Of a stretch of DNA of 64,000 nt, positions 51,920-59,925 are shown one piece after another. The stretch comes from Pseudomonadota bacterium (GTDB taxonomy: Bacteria > Pseudomonadota > Gammaproteobacteria > Steroidobacterales > Steroidobacteraceae): positions 62,001 through 126,000 of the forward strand of contig JAEWAF010000045.1 of the NCBI GenBank assembly GCA_023391815.1, read 5' to 3'. How positions within the stretch are numbered: position 1 is the first letter of the stretch; every line of letters begins with the position of its first letter. A model generated the notes under the pieces. That model was not told the DNA's origin. It did not search any database and saw nothing but the letters and a program-made list of their open reading frames with translations. A program made the translations under genes and the position numbers.

Positions 51920-53596
51920 TCAGACCAAGGAGGTGTTCTTCGGTACTCGCACCACCACGGTGCCGGCGATCTTGTCGTGCCAGGTCTGACGGCCGTTGTC
52001 GAATACCATCCAGATGAAGCCGAGGCCGGCCGGGATCAGCGACAGGAAACAACCGAGCGCACGCACGATGGCGGTTTCCCACTCCATGTCGCGACCGTCG
52101 GTGCGTACCACGCGCAGATTGCAAACGATGCCGCCGATGGTCGTGCCTTTCAATTTCCACATCAGCGCGCCGTAACCCGCGAGCGCGACCAGGAACAGAT
52201 GACCGCTCGGTTCCAGCCAGTCCACGATGATGGCCACGATCAGCGTGTCGAGCGCGAGCGCGCCCATGCGAATCCAGAAACCCGCGCGCGGTAAGCTGCT
52301 GAGCTCGACATTGCTGGGAGCTGCGGGCGGAGCAGGAGACGGCGGCGGAGGCGGCGGCACGGTGCTGCCATCACCGACGAATCCTGCCGATTCGATCGTC
52401 GCGTCGGGCGCGGCTGCCGGCGCAGCAGGTGAGGCTGCGGCCACAGTTTGCGCTGTGGCAGCCGCAGCTCTCGAACGCTGCGCCAGTAGCAATGTGTAGA
52501 CGACGACACCGAAGCCGAGCGCGCCGACGATGTTCGATACGATGAAGCCAAGCACGGGCACCGTGTACAACAGCAGCACGATCAAGCCGCCGATCAGAGT
52601 GGCGACGGCGAGATGACCGAACGCACCGATCCCGGTGAATCGAGTGATGCGCCGTCCGATCGCGGCGAGGATCACGGTCTTGCCGAACAGCGCCGCGCAG
52701 AACATTCCAAGCACCAGGAAGGGCACCAGCGCCACGCCTATGACAGTAATCAGCGTGAGGATGATCAGAATCGGCGAGAGTACGACGGCGAGGATGGTCG
52801 CGATCACCGATTCTCCGGGTCGTTCTTCCAGCGTGGTGACACAGCGCTGCACGCTGCCGTCGAACATCACCGCCATCAAGACATACAAACCCAGGAATCC
52901 GAGGGCGAGCCACCACGCCCACGCCACGCTGGAATCGAATGCCAGCGGGCGGCCGTACAGGAGACAGTTCTCGAACCAGGCTTTCAGCCACGTCAGATCG
53001 CCGAGGTGCTGACCGAACCCGATCTGTTGTTGTCCGCCCAGGATTTTGGAGGCGGGGTCGCGCGCGATCGAGCCGCCGACAGAAACGGTTTCGCCGTTGA
53101 CGATTGCGTCAGGACCGAGCTGCACGTTGCCGAACACCGCGACCACGTCCTGGCCCACTTCGCTGTTGACGTACACGTTGCCGAACAGCGCGATAACGCC
53201 TTCGCCGACCGGACCGGTCGCGGAGGCATCGCCCCCGATCGCCACGACTGCTTCCCCGACTTCGCCCGCGGAAGTGGACGAGCCCATGACCGCGATCACC
53301 GCGTCCGCGTATTCGCCGCCCGGCAGAGTGGAGTCATCGCCGATATTGACGATGACTCGTTCATTCTTGCCGTCGAGACGCCGCATGGCGCGTTCGGCGG
53401 CCCGTTGAGCGCGTTCAGCCTCGCGCCCCGCGCGCTCCAGTTCGCGCTGCACGGTGCGATCGATCTCATCCTTGAGCTCCACCTCGACCGGCGGCGTCAC
53501 TTCTTCCTGAGCGATCGCATGCGGAGCGGCGCCGAGACCGGCGAGCATCGCGATCGTGAACAATCCTAAGAACAAACGTTTCATACGAAACACCAC
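51920..53596 (-). CDS. Composite membrane protein: repeat domain, membrane core and RDD domain
   Basis: A 558-residue protein. A signal peptide (to about residue 30, 'HAIAQ') is followed by an Arg/Glu/Ala coiled coil ('RELERAGREAERAQRAAERA'). A beta repeat of about 100 residues follows ('GEAVVAIGGDASATGPVGEG', 'DVVAVFGNVQLGPDAIVNG'), resembling polymer-forming or bactofilin-like domains. Four or five membrane helices, a Pro/Ala-rich linker and a C-terminal RDD domain ('AGFWIRMGALALDTL', 'NGRQTWHDKIAGTVVV') complete it. The start may be GTG at 53596 (GAGGA 3 bases away) or ATG at 53584. It is the third gene of the sigma-factor operon. Confidence 0.8.
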   Translation of the reverse strand: MVFRMKRLFLGLFTIAMLAGLGAAPHAIAQEEVTPPVEVELKDEIDRTVQRELERAGREAERAQRAAERAMRRLDGKNERVIVNIGDDSTLPGGEYADAVIAVMGSSTSAGEVGEAVVAIGGDASATGPVGEGVIALFGNVYVNSEVGQDVVAVFGNVQLGPDAIVNGETVSVGGSIARDPASKILGGQQQIGFGQHLGDLTWLKAWFENCLLYGRPLAFDSSVAWAWWLALGFLGLYVLMAVMFDGSVQRCVTTLEERPGESVIATILAVVLSPILIILTLITVIGVALVPFLVLGMFCAALFGKTVILAAIGRRITRFTGIGAFGHLAVATLIGGLIVLLLYTVPVLGFIVSNIVGALGFGVVVYTLLLAQRSRAAAATAQTVAAASPAAPAAAPDATIESAGFVGDGSTVPPPPPPSPAPPAAPSNVELSSLPRAGFWIRMGALALDTLIVAIIVDWLEPSGHLFLVALAGYGALMWKLKGTTIGGIVCNLRVVRTDGRDMEWETAIVRALGCFLSLIPAGLGFIWMVFDNGRQTWHDKIAGTVVVRVPKNTSLV

Positions 53597-53602
53597 GCGT
53601 CC

Positions 53603-54064
53603 TCAGCGGGCCGCATACAACGTCCGGTAGGCAGCCGCGCTGACACCGAACAACGTTAGATACAGCGCGCCGAGAATGGCCGCGCCGCCATAAACCCACA
53701 ACGACGGCAGGTCGCGAAAGACTTCGCCGATCGTCATGACCAAGGAAGGAATCCACGCCACGTCGGCGAACAGCGCGGCACCGCGCGCGCCCGGGTTGAT
53801 CGGATCGATGATCAGAGCCGACGCTTTCAGCACCAGCGTGATCAGGCCGGCCGAGCCGATGATGAACAGCAAGCGGGCCGCGACCGGCCAACTGGAGAAG
53901 CTGCCTTGCCACCAAGGCGCGGCGGCACGACGCGCGATCTCCGCCATCACTTTGGATTCGAGATCGGCTGGCGCGCGGCGCAAAGGCTGATCGCGCAGGG
54001 CCTTGTCGACGAAGCGCTCCAGCTGTCGATCACGCTGCTCGTTGGGATTGGATGGAGTGTTCAT
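53603..54064 (-). CDS. Membrane protein, probable anti-sigma factor
   Basis: A 153-residue protein: about 55 helical cytoplasmic residues ('DRQLERFVDKALRDQPLRR', 'LESKVMAEIARRAA'), then three predicted membrane helices. It has no zinc-binding HxxxCxxC motif. Its place 11 bases after an ECF sigma gene and its layout suggest a regulator that holds the sigma factor at the membrane. That role is inferred; sequence match to known anti-sigma families is weak. Confidence 0.7.
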   Translation of the reverse strand: MNTPSNPNEQRDRQLERFVDKALRDQPLRRAPADLESKVMAEIARRAAAPWWQGSFSSWPVAARLLFIIGSAGLITLVLKASALIIDPINPGARGAALFADVAWIPSLVMTIGEVFRDLPSLWVYGGAAILGALYLTLFGVSAAAYRTLYAAR

Positions 54065-54075
54065 GGTGGCGGCCT

Positions 54076-54648
54076 CTAGAAACATTCCGCCGTCAGACCG
54101 CGGGCGGCGAGAATCTTCGCGAGCGCGGCACGCGCCCGCATGATGTCGATTTTCACTTTGGGCAACGAGATGCCGAGCTGCTGCGCAATCTGGTCATAGG
54201 ACATCTCTTCGAAGTGATACAGCACCAGCGGCAGGCGCCGGTGATCGGGCAATTTCTGCAAAGCCTCGGCCACGATGGCCCGGCGCGTCTCCGCATCGAG
54301 GTCGACGGCGCTGCCTTCGCCTTCGGGTTGCGGGATCTCCATCTCCGCGTCGTCGTCATCGTCGCCGCGCATCTCCGAAAAGAACCGCCAGCGGCGGCGG
54401 TAGCGGGTGGCGTGATTCAAGGCCAGGTTGCGAGCCACGGTCTTGAGCCAGCCGCCGGCGGCCGGGCTGGTGCGCAATTGGGCGAAATTCTCGTAAGCCT
54501 TCAGGAACACCTGCTGGGCGATGTCCTCCGCCGGGCCGTCGCGGCCCGTGATCCGCGCGGCGGTGGAATAGACCATGTCCTGATAGGCACGCATGAAGCT
54601 TGCGAAGTCGTCCTGGCGCTCGGGGGTGTCCGGGGGTTGGCTGGCCAC
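54076..54648 (-). CDS. ECF-type sigma-70 factor
   Basis: A 190-residue sigma factor. Region 2 covers about residues 15-80 ('DMVYSTAARITGRDGPAEDI', 'QVFLKAYENFAQLRTSPA') and region 4 about 125-180 ('RRLPLVLYHFEEMSYDQIAQ', 'QLGISLPKVKIDIMRARAAL'). A DDDDDAEME stretch lies in the linker. It is the first gene of an operon with a probable anti-sigma protein and the RDD composite protein, which suggests an envelope-stress or membrane-stress regulon. Confidence 0.94.
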   Translation of the reverse strand: MASQPPDTPERQDDFASFMRAYQDMVYSTAARITGRDGPAEDIAQQVFLKAYENFAQLRTSPAAGGWLKTVARNLALNHATRYRRRWRFFSEMRGDDDDDAEMEIPQPEGEGSAVDLDAETRRAIVAEALQKLPDHRRLPLVLYHFEEMSYDQIAQQLGISLPKVKIDIMRARAALAKILAARGLTAECF

Positions 54649-54724
54649 GGTGATGTCGTCGTTTAGCTTGAGAACACCGCGCTGGAGGAGAAGTTACAGC
54701 TTTATCGACCTGGGTCCGGGGCCC

Positions 54725-54751
54725 GGAACACTAGTCGTTTTACCGTGAAAA
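54725..54751 (+). promoter_or_regulatory. Possible ECF-type promoter before the usher-like gene
   Basis: A GGAAC at 54725-54729 and a TGAAAA at 54746-54751 are separated by 16 bases, similar to many ECF -35/-10 arrangements. It reads toward the usher-like gene that starts at 54910 and lies just upstream of the divergent sigma operon. Short motifs like this occur by chance. Confidence 0.2.
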
Positions 54752-54909
54752 TGCGACGTAATCCGCACACTTACAGGGTCAAGCTTATGGTCAGTCGGAG
54801 CCGGGTTGCTTAGACTTTCGCGCGCTTCACGGGCAATGCCGCCCGCCAGACCACCATGGTGTCGCCGGATTGAAGGCGGGGCCAAGCTGCAGTTGAGCTT
54901 GTTGAGCTG

Positions 54910-56187
54910 ATGACTTCGACGATACGGACCTTCTTCATCCTGCTTCCCGCTCTGGCGCTCACTGCCTGCGCCGTGCCCCAAGTCAGCGAGCCCGAGACCG
55001 TGGCGGTTCGCGCGACCTCGCTGAATCCTGCGTATTCGTCGGTCAACGCCCAGGTGCTGAGCGATGCCGGCAAGGTCGATTACAGCTTCGCGGCCTCGCT
55101 CGATCCCGCGGCCTCGGCCGATACCCTGACCCGTCTTCAGTCCTCCTATACCCAGCAGATGGGTAACGAAAGCCTGCGCGTCGGCGATGCCGTGAGCAGC
55201 GTGGGCATGTGGGGCACTTCGGTCCGCTACGGCGGCATGCAGTTCGGCACCCGAACCGGGACTCGGGATGACGTGATCAATTCGAACAAGCTGGCCAGCA
55301 CTGGCATGGCCGTGCTGCCCACCGTCGCCGACGCGTTGTTCGCTTCGGCCGGCCAGGCCGCCCCGGGGTTGAGCCAGCAGAATCTTTCGGTGAATCGTTC
55401 GCTGCCCTCGGGTGACCAGGGCTGGAGCCTGGCCGTGCGGGACGCGCTGGGCAATTCCGAATCCGTCGCGGCTCCGATGATCGCGCGGACCCAGCTCGCC
55501 GAGCAGGGCTGCTCCGACTTCTCCGTCGGCTTCGGCAAGGTGCGTGAGAACTACGCGCTCACCAGCAATTCCTATGGTCCGATGTTCGCGAATACGACTG
55601 TGACCTGCGCCGCGCCGATGGGCTTCACGCTGGAAGGACACGGCGAATATCTGGCGGATGAAGTGGCCGCGCTCGGCTTCGGCGTCGCGCGTCGCATCGG
55701 TTCGATCGGCACCGCATCGGTCGCGTTCGCTCAAAGCAATGCGGCGAGCGGCGGCTCGGGCTGGATGTCGAAGGTGGGCTTCGAGCACACCAACTCGATG
55801 TTCAATCTGATGTTGCGCTCACGGTTTCAGTCGCGGGAGTTTCGTGACATCGGCAGCATGGCGCTGACCGATCCCATCATGCAACGTGATCTGGCCAGCG
55901 TCGGCGTGAACGTCACCGAGCGCTCGAGCCTGTCGGTCGCGTATGCGACGCAAACGACCTGGGCGCGCGAGCGCACGAATCTCATCGCCGTGAAACAGAG
56001 CATGGGCGTGGGCCGCGGCACGATGTCGATGAGCGCCGGTCATTCGCTCGAAGACAACTTCGGCTCGTCGGTGTTTATTTCTTACAAGCGCCCGTTCGGC
56101 GGGCTCAAGCCGGTGTTCCGACCGGCGGCGGACGATCTCGAAGAGCTGAATCTGCAACTGCCGCAGAGCTCGGACGACATCCAGTAA
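54910..56187 (+). CDS. Orphan lipoprotein with partial fimbrial-usher-like barrel
   Basis: A 425-residue protein. The lipobox is 'LALTAC' near residue 20. The rest resembles the central barrel of PapC/FimD ushers of the CupB/spore-coat-U type: 'LRVGDAVSSVGMWGTSVRYG', 'WSLAVRDALGNSESV', 'DFSVGFGKVRENYALTSNSY', 'FLLKGH'-like strands, and 'SSVFISYKRPFGGL' near the end. A full usher is about 800 residues with N- and C-terminal domains, which are missing, as is a clear plug. No chaperone or pilin gene adjoins. The gene appears intact; function unknown. Confidence 0.65.
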   Translation: MTSTIRTFFILLPALALTACAVPQVSEPETVAVRATSLNPAYSSVNAQVLSDAGKVDYSFAASLDPAASADTLTRLQSSYTQQMGNESLRVGDAVSSVGMWGTSVRYGGMQFGTRTGTRDDVINSNKLASTGMAVLPTVADALFASAGQAAPGLSQQNLSVNRSLPSGDQGWSLAVRDALGNSESVAAPMIARTQLAEQGCSDFSVGFGKVRENYALTSNSYGPMFANTTVTCAAPMGFTLEGHGEYLADEVAALGFGVARRIGSIGTASVAFAQSNAASGGSGWMSKVGFEHTNSMFNLMLRSRFQSREFRDIGSMALTDPIMQRDLASVGVNVTERSSLSVAYATQTTWARERTNLIAVKQSMGVGRGTMSMSAGHSLEDNFGSSVFISYKRPFGGLKPVFRPAADDLEELNLQLPQSSDDIQ

Positions 56188-56188
56188 T

Positions 56189-56659
56189 TCAGGGCCGCCG
56201 CGCGACCGGTCCCGCCGGTCGCACCATCTCGATGTGCATGATGCCGTCCTCATCGTACGGCTCGGAGGACTGCACGAATCCAAACGATCCATAGAACTTG
56301 TGCAAGTGAGCTTGCGCGCCGATGCGTGTTGGCAGCGTCGGATAAAGCTCATGCATCTTTTCCAGGCCGCGAGCGACGAGCTCCCGGCCGACGCCGGTAC
56401 CGCGGGCCATTTTGGTCGTGACGATCCGGCCCAGCGAGGGCTCCGGATAACTCACGCCCGGCGCGATCAATCGTAGATAGGCCGCGAGCTGATCGCCCGC
56501 CCAGCCCGCCAGGTGCAACGCCTTCAGATCCTTGTCGTCGATGTCTGGATAGGGACACGCTTGCTCGACGACGAACACCGCCTGTCTCGCGGCGAAGATC
56601 GCGTGGATTTCCAGCGGCGAAAGCTCGTTATATCGGCGCCACTGCCAATTGATGTTCAT
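56189..56659 (-). CDS. elaA: ElaA-like GNAT acetyltransferase
   Basis: A 156-residue GNAT of the ElaA family: 'LSPLEIHAIFAARQAVFVVE' followed by 'QACPYPDIDDKDLKALHL', then the acetyl-CoA motif 'GRIVTTKMARGTGVGRELV', and 'FYGSFGFVQSSEPYDEDGI'. The substrate is unknown. Start chosen at 'MNINWQWRRYNELSP', the normal ElaA N-terminus. Its upstream gene, 38 bases away, encodes a DUF4159 protein on the same strand. Confidence 0.92.
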   Translation of the reverse strand: MNINWQWRRYNELSPLEIHAIFAARQAVFVVEQACPYPDIDDKDLKALHLAGWAGDQLAAYLRLIAPGVSYPEPSLGRIVTTKMARGTGVGRELVARGLEKMHELYPTLPTRIGAQAHLHKFYGSFGFVQSSEPYDEDGIMHIEMVRPAGPVARRP

Positions 56660-56697
56660 CGTCGAACGCGCCTGTATGAAAAGGAAGCTGCGGACGC

Positions 56698-57498
56698 CTA
56701 GTGCGTCATCGCGTAGAGAATGTAATCGATCGCGTATTTGTATGCGCGGTTCGTGTACAGCAACGAGTATTCCGGCACGTCGGCGTGCTCCCAGGCGTCG
56801 CCGAGATCCATGTTGAAGTTGATCACCACCATCAAGCGGCCGTCGTCGTCGTAAATGCCGCGCCAATGGGGCGTGTAGCCGTCCTTCTCGTAATTGCGAC
56901 CGCTGTATAGCGATTGAATGCCGGGAATCTGCACGTGTTCGTTGATGTCGTACGCGACATGAAACACGCCGTCGTCGGGAGGAATGTCGACGATGGCGCG
57001 ATCCGGAAAAATCTGGTGCATGCCTTGAATGAACGTGGCCCACTCCAGGGTGCCGTGAAAGTCATCGACCATGAGGAAGCCGCCGCGTAACAGATATTCA
57101 CGCAGCCGTGCCGCTTCCTCCTCGGACAACATCCAATGGCCGACTTCCACCGCGTAGATCCAGGGATGGTCGAACAGCGAGTCGTCCATGATGCTCAGAT
57201 TCTTGCTCTCGTCCGCAGTATCGATCCGCGTGAGGCGCTTGATGCCGCGAATCAGGTGTTGCTCGGCCTCCGGCCAGTCCGTCAGCCAGCGCTCCCGGCC
57301 GCCGAACAGGCTGGTGCCGGTGTACTGCAAACGTATGAACTGAAATTCTGCGTTCGGCCCGGTCGGACCGTTCACGGTGGTATCGGAGGCGAGCGCGGCG
57401 ATGGGAATCGCGATCAGCGCGAGCAGCCGCCAGGTTGCCCGATCGAGGGCGCGCCGAAACAATGAGGGCGGCGAACTGCGGCTCATGCGAGGCACCAT
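56698..57498 (-). CDS. DUF4159 family exported protein
   Basis: A 266-residue protein with a signal peptide (residues 18-35, ending near 'IAALAS'). It has the DUF4159 core: 'NAEFQFIRLQYTG', 'DHPWIYAVEVGHWMLSEEEA', 'YLLRGGFLMVDDFHG' and 'WRGIYDDDGRLMVVINFNMD'. The core resembles a glutamine-amidotransferase-like fold. DUF4159 usually accompanies MoxR/BatA-type gene clusters; none adjoin here. GGAGAAGG 8 bases before the chosen ATG sets the start. Confidence 0.85.
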   Translation of the reverse strand: MVPRMSRSSPPSLFRRALDRATWRLLALIAIPIAALASDTTVNGPTGPNAEFQFIRLQYTGTSLFGGRERWLTDWPEAEQHLIRGIKRLTRIDTADESKNLSIMDDSLFDHPWIYAVEVGHWMLSEEEAARLREYLLRGGFLMVDDFHGTLEWATFIQGMHQIFPDRAIVDIPPDDGVFHVAYDINEHVQIPGIQSLYSGRNYEKDGYTPHWRGIYDDDGRLMVVINFNMDLGDAWEHADVPEYSLLYTNRAYKYAIDYILYAMTH

Positions 57499-57621
57499 GG
57501 CATCAACCTTCTCCGCTTGCAATGGGTTCCACGCCCCGGTGCGCAGGAGAGCAAAATCGCCACATCGCTCCATCTTCAGTATGCTGCGCGCGCCTCGACC
57601 CCGGGGCGACAGAGTTTCGCG

Positions 57622-58500
57622 ATGAGCTGGTTACGAATCGCCTTCGGCGCGCTGCTGCTGACGACGAACACCCTGATCCATGTGCCGCCGTTGCTGCTAG
57701 TGGCAGTGGTGAAAGCCATCCTGCCCCTGCGCCCTATCCGGCGCGTGTGCGACTGGCTGCTGATGGCCATTGCCGCCAGCTGGATCGGTCTCAACACCGC
57801 CATGATTCGCGGCTTCACCAGCACCCGTTTCGTCTTCGACATCGACGCCCGGCTGCAACCCGACGGCCATTACCTGGTGCTGGCGAATCATCAGACCTGG
57901 GTCGATATCCCGGTGCTGCAGGCCGCGCTGAACCGGCGCGTGCCGCTGTTGCGCTTTTTTCTGAAGAGTCAGCTGTTCTGGGTGCCGCTGCTCGGGCTGG
58001 CGTGGTGGGCGCTCGATTTTCCCTTCATGAAGCGCTACTCGCGTCAGCAGCTGGAGAAGCGGCCGGAGCTGGCGGGGCGGGATATCGCCGCGACCCGGCG
58101 GGCCTGCGCGAAGTTCATGCACATTCCAGTGTCGGTGATGAACTTCGTCGAAGGCACGCGCTTCACGGCGGCCAAACATCGGCAACAGGCCTCGACGTTT
58201 CAGCATCTGCTCAAGCCCAAGGCGGGTGGCATCGCTTTCGTGCTGGATGCGATGGGACGCGCGCTGCATTCGATTCTGGACGTGACCATCGTCTATCCCG
58301 ACGGCCGGCCGACCATGCTCGATCTGTTCGCGAATCGAGTCCGCGAGGTGCGGGTGAATATTCGCGAGCGGCCGATTCCGCCCGAGCTGCTCGGTGGCGA
58401 CTATCAGAACGATCCGGCATTTCGCGAGCGCGTTCAGAGCTGGTTGAACGGCGTGTGGATCGAGAAGGATCGGCTCATCACGCAGCTCCGCGCGGCTTGA
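57622..58500 (+). CDS. 1-acylglycerol-3-phosphate acyltransferase-like (PlsC family, YihG type)
   Basis: A 292-residue membrane acyltransferase. It has N-terminal helices (residues 5-30 and 40-60), the HX4D motif in 'ANHQTWVDIPVL' and the 'FVEGTRFT' motif. Members transfer acyl groups to lysophosphatidic acid or related lipids. It resembles E. coli YihG in length and motifs. Start chosen at 'MSWLRIAFGALLL'. The UBP zinc-finger gene is convergent, with its stop 2 bases away. Confidence 0.92.
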   Translation: MSWLRIAFGALLLTTNTLIHVPPLLLVAVVKAILPLRPIRRVCDWLLMAIAASWIGLNTAMIRGFTSTRFVFDIDARLQPDGHYLVLANHQTWVDIPVLQAALNRRVPLLRFFLKSQLFWVPLLGLAWWALDFPFMKRYSRQQLEKRPELAGRDIAATRRACAKFMHIPVSVMNFVEGTRFTAAKHRQQASTFQHLLKPKAGGIAFVLDAMGRALHSILDVTIVYPDGRPTMLDLFANRVREVRVNIRERPIPPELLGGDYQNDPAFRERVQSWLNGVWIEKDRLITQLRAA

Positions 58501-58501
58501 G

Positions 58502-58786
58502 TCAGCGCAGGTACTTCTCGGCCTCGTGCGGCACTTCCGCCGCTTCTTCATCGACGAAGCACCAGGCCCAGCGCTCGTCCGGCTCGAACGACGCGATCAC
58601 CGGATGATGGCTGTGCTGGAAGTGTTTGGTCGCATGTCGATTGGGTGAGCTGTCACAACAGCCCACGTGACCGCAGGTCAGGCACAGGCGCAGATGCACC
58701 CAGCTGCTGCCCGACTTCAGGCATTCCTCACACCCTTGCGTCTTCGGCGGCAGCGGCTTGACGTGGCCGATGTGTTCGCATGACAT
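58502..58786 (-). CDS. UBP-type zinc finger protein
   Basis: A 94-residue protein made almost entirely of a UBP zinc finger: 'MSCEHIGHV', 'GCEECLKSGSSWVHLRLCLT', 'CGHVGCCDSSPNRHATKHFQ', 'HHPVIASFEPDERWAWCF'. In eukaryotes this domain binds the ubiquitin C-terminus; in bacteria small stand-alone versions are common and their role is unknown. GGAGAAG 5 bases before the ATG supports the start. Confidence 0.92.
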   Translation of the reverse strand: MSCEHIGHVKPLPPKTQGCEECLKSGSSWVHLRLCLTCGHVGCCDSSPNRHATKHFQHSHHPVIASFEPDERWAWCFVDEEAAEVPHEAEKYLR

Positions 58787-58831
58787 ACAGCTTCTCCGAT
58801 GGAGTGCTATTGATACTGGACAGGAGTCGTC

Positions 58832-59227
58832 ATGACAACTCGCGTGGCCGCCTGCAATTGCGGACAGCTGAAGGTACATGCTCGCGGGGAACCGACCCGA
58901 ATCTCGGTATGCCATTGCCTGGCGTGCCAGCGGCGCACCGGCAGCGTGTTCGGTATGCAGGCACGATTCGCGCGAGACAACATCCGTATCGAGGGCACGG
59001 CGAAACAGTGGGTGCGCGTCACCGACTCCGGCAATCGGTCCACGCAGTACTTCTGTCCGGAGTGTGGCGCGACGGTTTATTACAGCTTGAACACCGCGCC
59101 TGACGTGATCGCCGTGCCGGTGGGCGCGTTCGCCGACCCGAGCTTTCCAGAGCCGAAATTTTCGGTGTACGAAGAGCGCAAGCATGCGTGGGTACGCATG
59201 CCTGCGGGCGCGGAGTGTATGAATTAA
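58832..59227 (+). CDS. GFA/CENP-V family zinc protein
   Basis: A 131-residue protein of the GFA (glutathione-dependent formaldehyde-activating-like) family. The zinc cysteines are in 'CNCGQLKVHA', 'SVCHCLACQRRTGSVFG' and 'YFCPECGATVYY'. Members are glutathione-binding or of unknown function; the enzyme role in formaldehyde metabolism is not general. It is complete and its end overlaps the convergent glycine-zipper gene by 4 bases. Confidence 0.9.
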   Translation: MTTRVAACNCGQLKVHARGEPTRISVCHCLACQRRTGSVFGMQARFARDNIRIEGTAKQWVRVTDSGNRSTQYFCPECGATVYYSLNTAPDVIAVPVGAFADPSFPEPKFSVYEERKHAWVRMPAGAECMN

Positions 59228-59805
59228 CCCATTCGCCAGATGCCGTCGCCGTCACGGCAGGCACGGCCTTCGGAAGTCTTGCTCTTCTTGCCCGATGTGG
59301 CCTTGAGCTTGAACTTGCGACAGCTCTTGGACCCGTCGGAGCTCAGCGGCGTGAGCACGTAGTCGACATGCGTGCGATCGTTGATCCAATGCACGGGACG
59401 ACCGACCTCGGCCAGTTCGAGCGCGTGGCCGAAGCAACCGCGATCCGCTTCGTCGAGGTCTTCACCAATCTCACGACCGATCAGGCCGCCGAGCACCGCG
59501 CCGGCGATGATGGCGACCGTACGAGCGTCGCCCTCGCCGATCTGCGAGCCGATGGCGCCACCAGCGACCGCGCCGACGACGGTACCGATGGTCTTGCGAT
59601 GGCACGAGCCCTCGCGCACGCCGTAATCACGTTCCCATTCGCGGCCTGTATAGCCGACGTACTGGTGGTCATGGTGCCGATCGTGTTTCTTACGCCAACC
59701 GTGCGCCGGCGCATGATCCGGCGGATCGCTCAACACCGGTGAGCTGGCAAGAACGGACGCGCAGAGCAGGGCAGCGCAAGCTGCTTTGAACAGACGGTTG
59801 AACAT
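59224..59805 (-). CDS. Glycine-zipper outer-membrane protein (17-kDa antigen-like)
   Basis: A 193-residue exported protein with a signal peptide (residues 5-25, ending near 'SSPVLS'). A His/Lys-rich segment ('RKKHDRHHDHQYVGY') is followed by a glycine-zipper 2TM domain ('GTVVGAVAGGAIGSQIGEGD', 'AIIAGAVLGGLIGREIGEDL') and a C-terminal beta region with four cysteines. The domain inserts in the envelope and resembles the rickettsial 17-kDa antigen and SlyB/YmgG-type proteins. Start chosen at 'MFNRLFKAACAAL'. Confidence 0.88.
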   Translation of the reverse strand: MFNRLFKAACAALLCASVLASSPVLSDPPDHAPAHGWRKKHDRHHDHQYVGYTGREWERDYGVREGSCHRKTIGTVVGAVAGGAIGSQIGEGDARTVAIIAGAVLGGLIGREIGEDLDEADRGCFGHALELAEVGRPVHWINDRTHVDYVLTPLSSDGSKSCRKFKLKATSGKKSKTSEGRACRDGDGIWRMG

Positions 59806-59925
59806 GGAGTGCCCCGGAGGCTTGTTGGAATGGTCGGCCAGGAGCGAATCATACCGGTCCCATTCCCGGCGGACGATGCTGTCGCCAATCGCCGAATCCG
59901 AGGGGTCACTGCGTTGACCTGGCAA

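Noticed and set aside
57435..58607. A 390-codon frame overlapping the acyltransferase gene in another phase
   Set aside because: It is Ala/Arg/Ser-rich and lacks motifs, while the overlapping frame has the HX4D and FVEGTR motifs.
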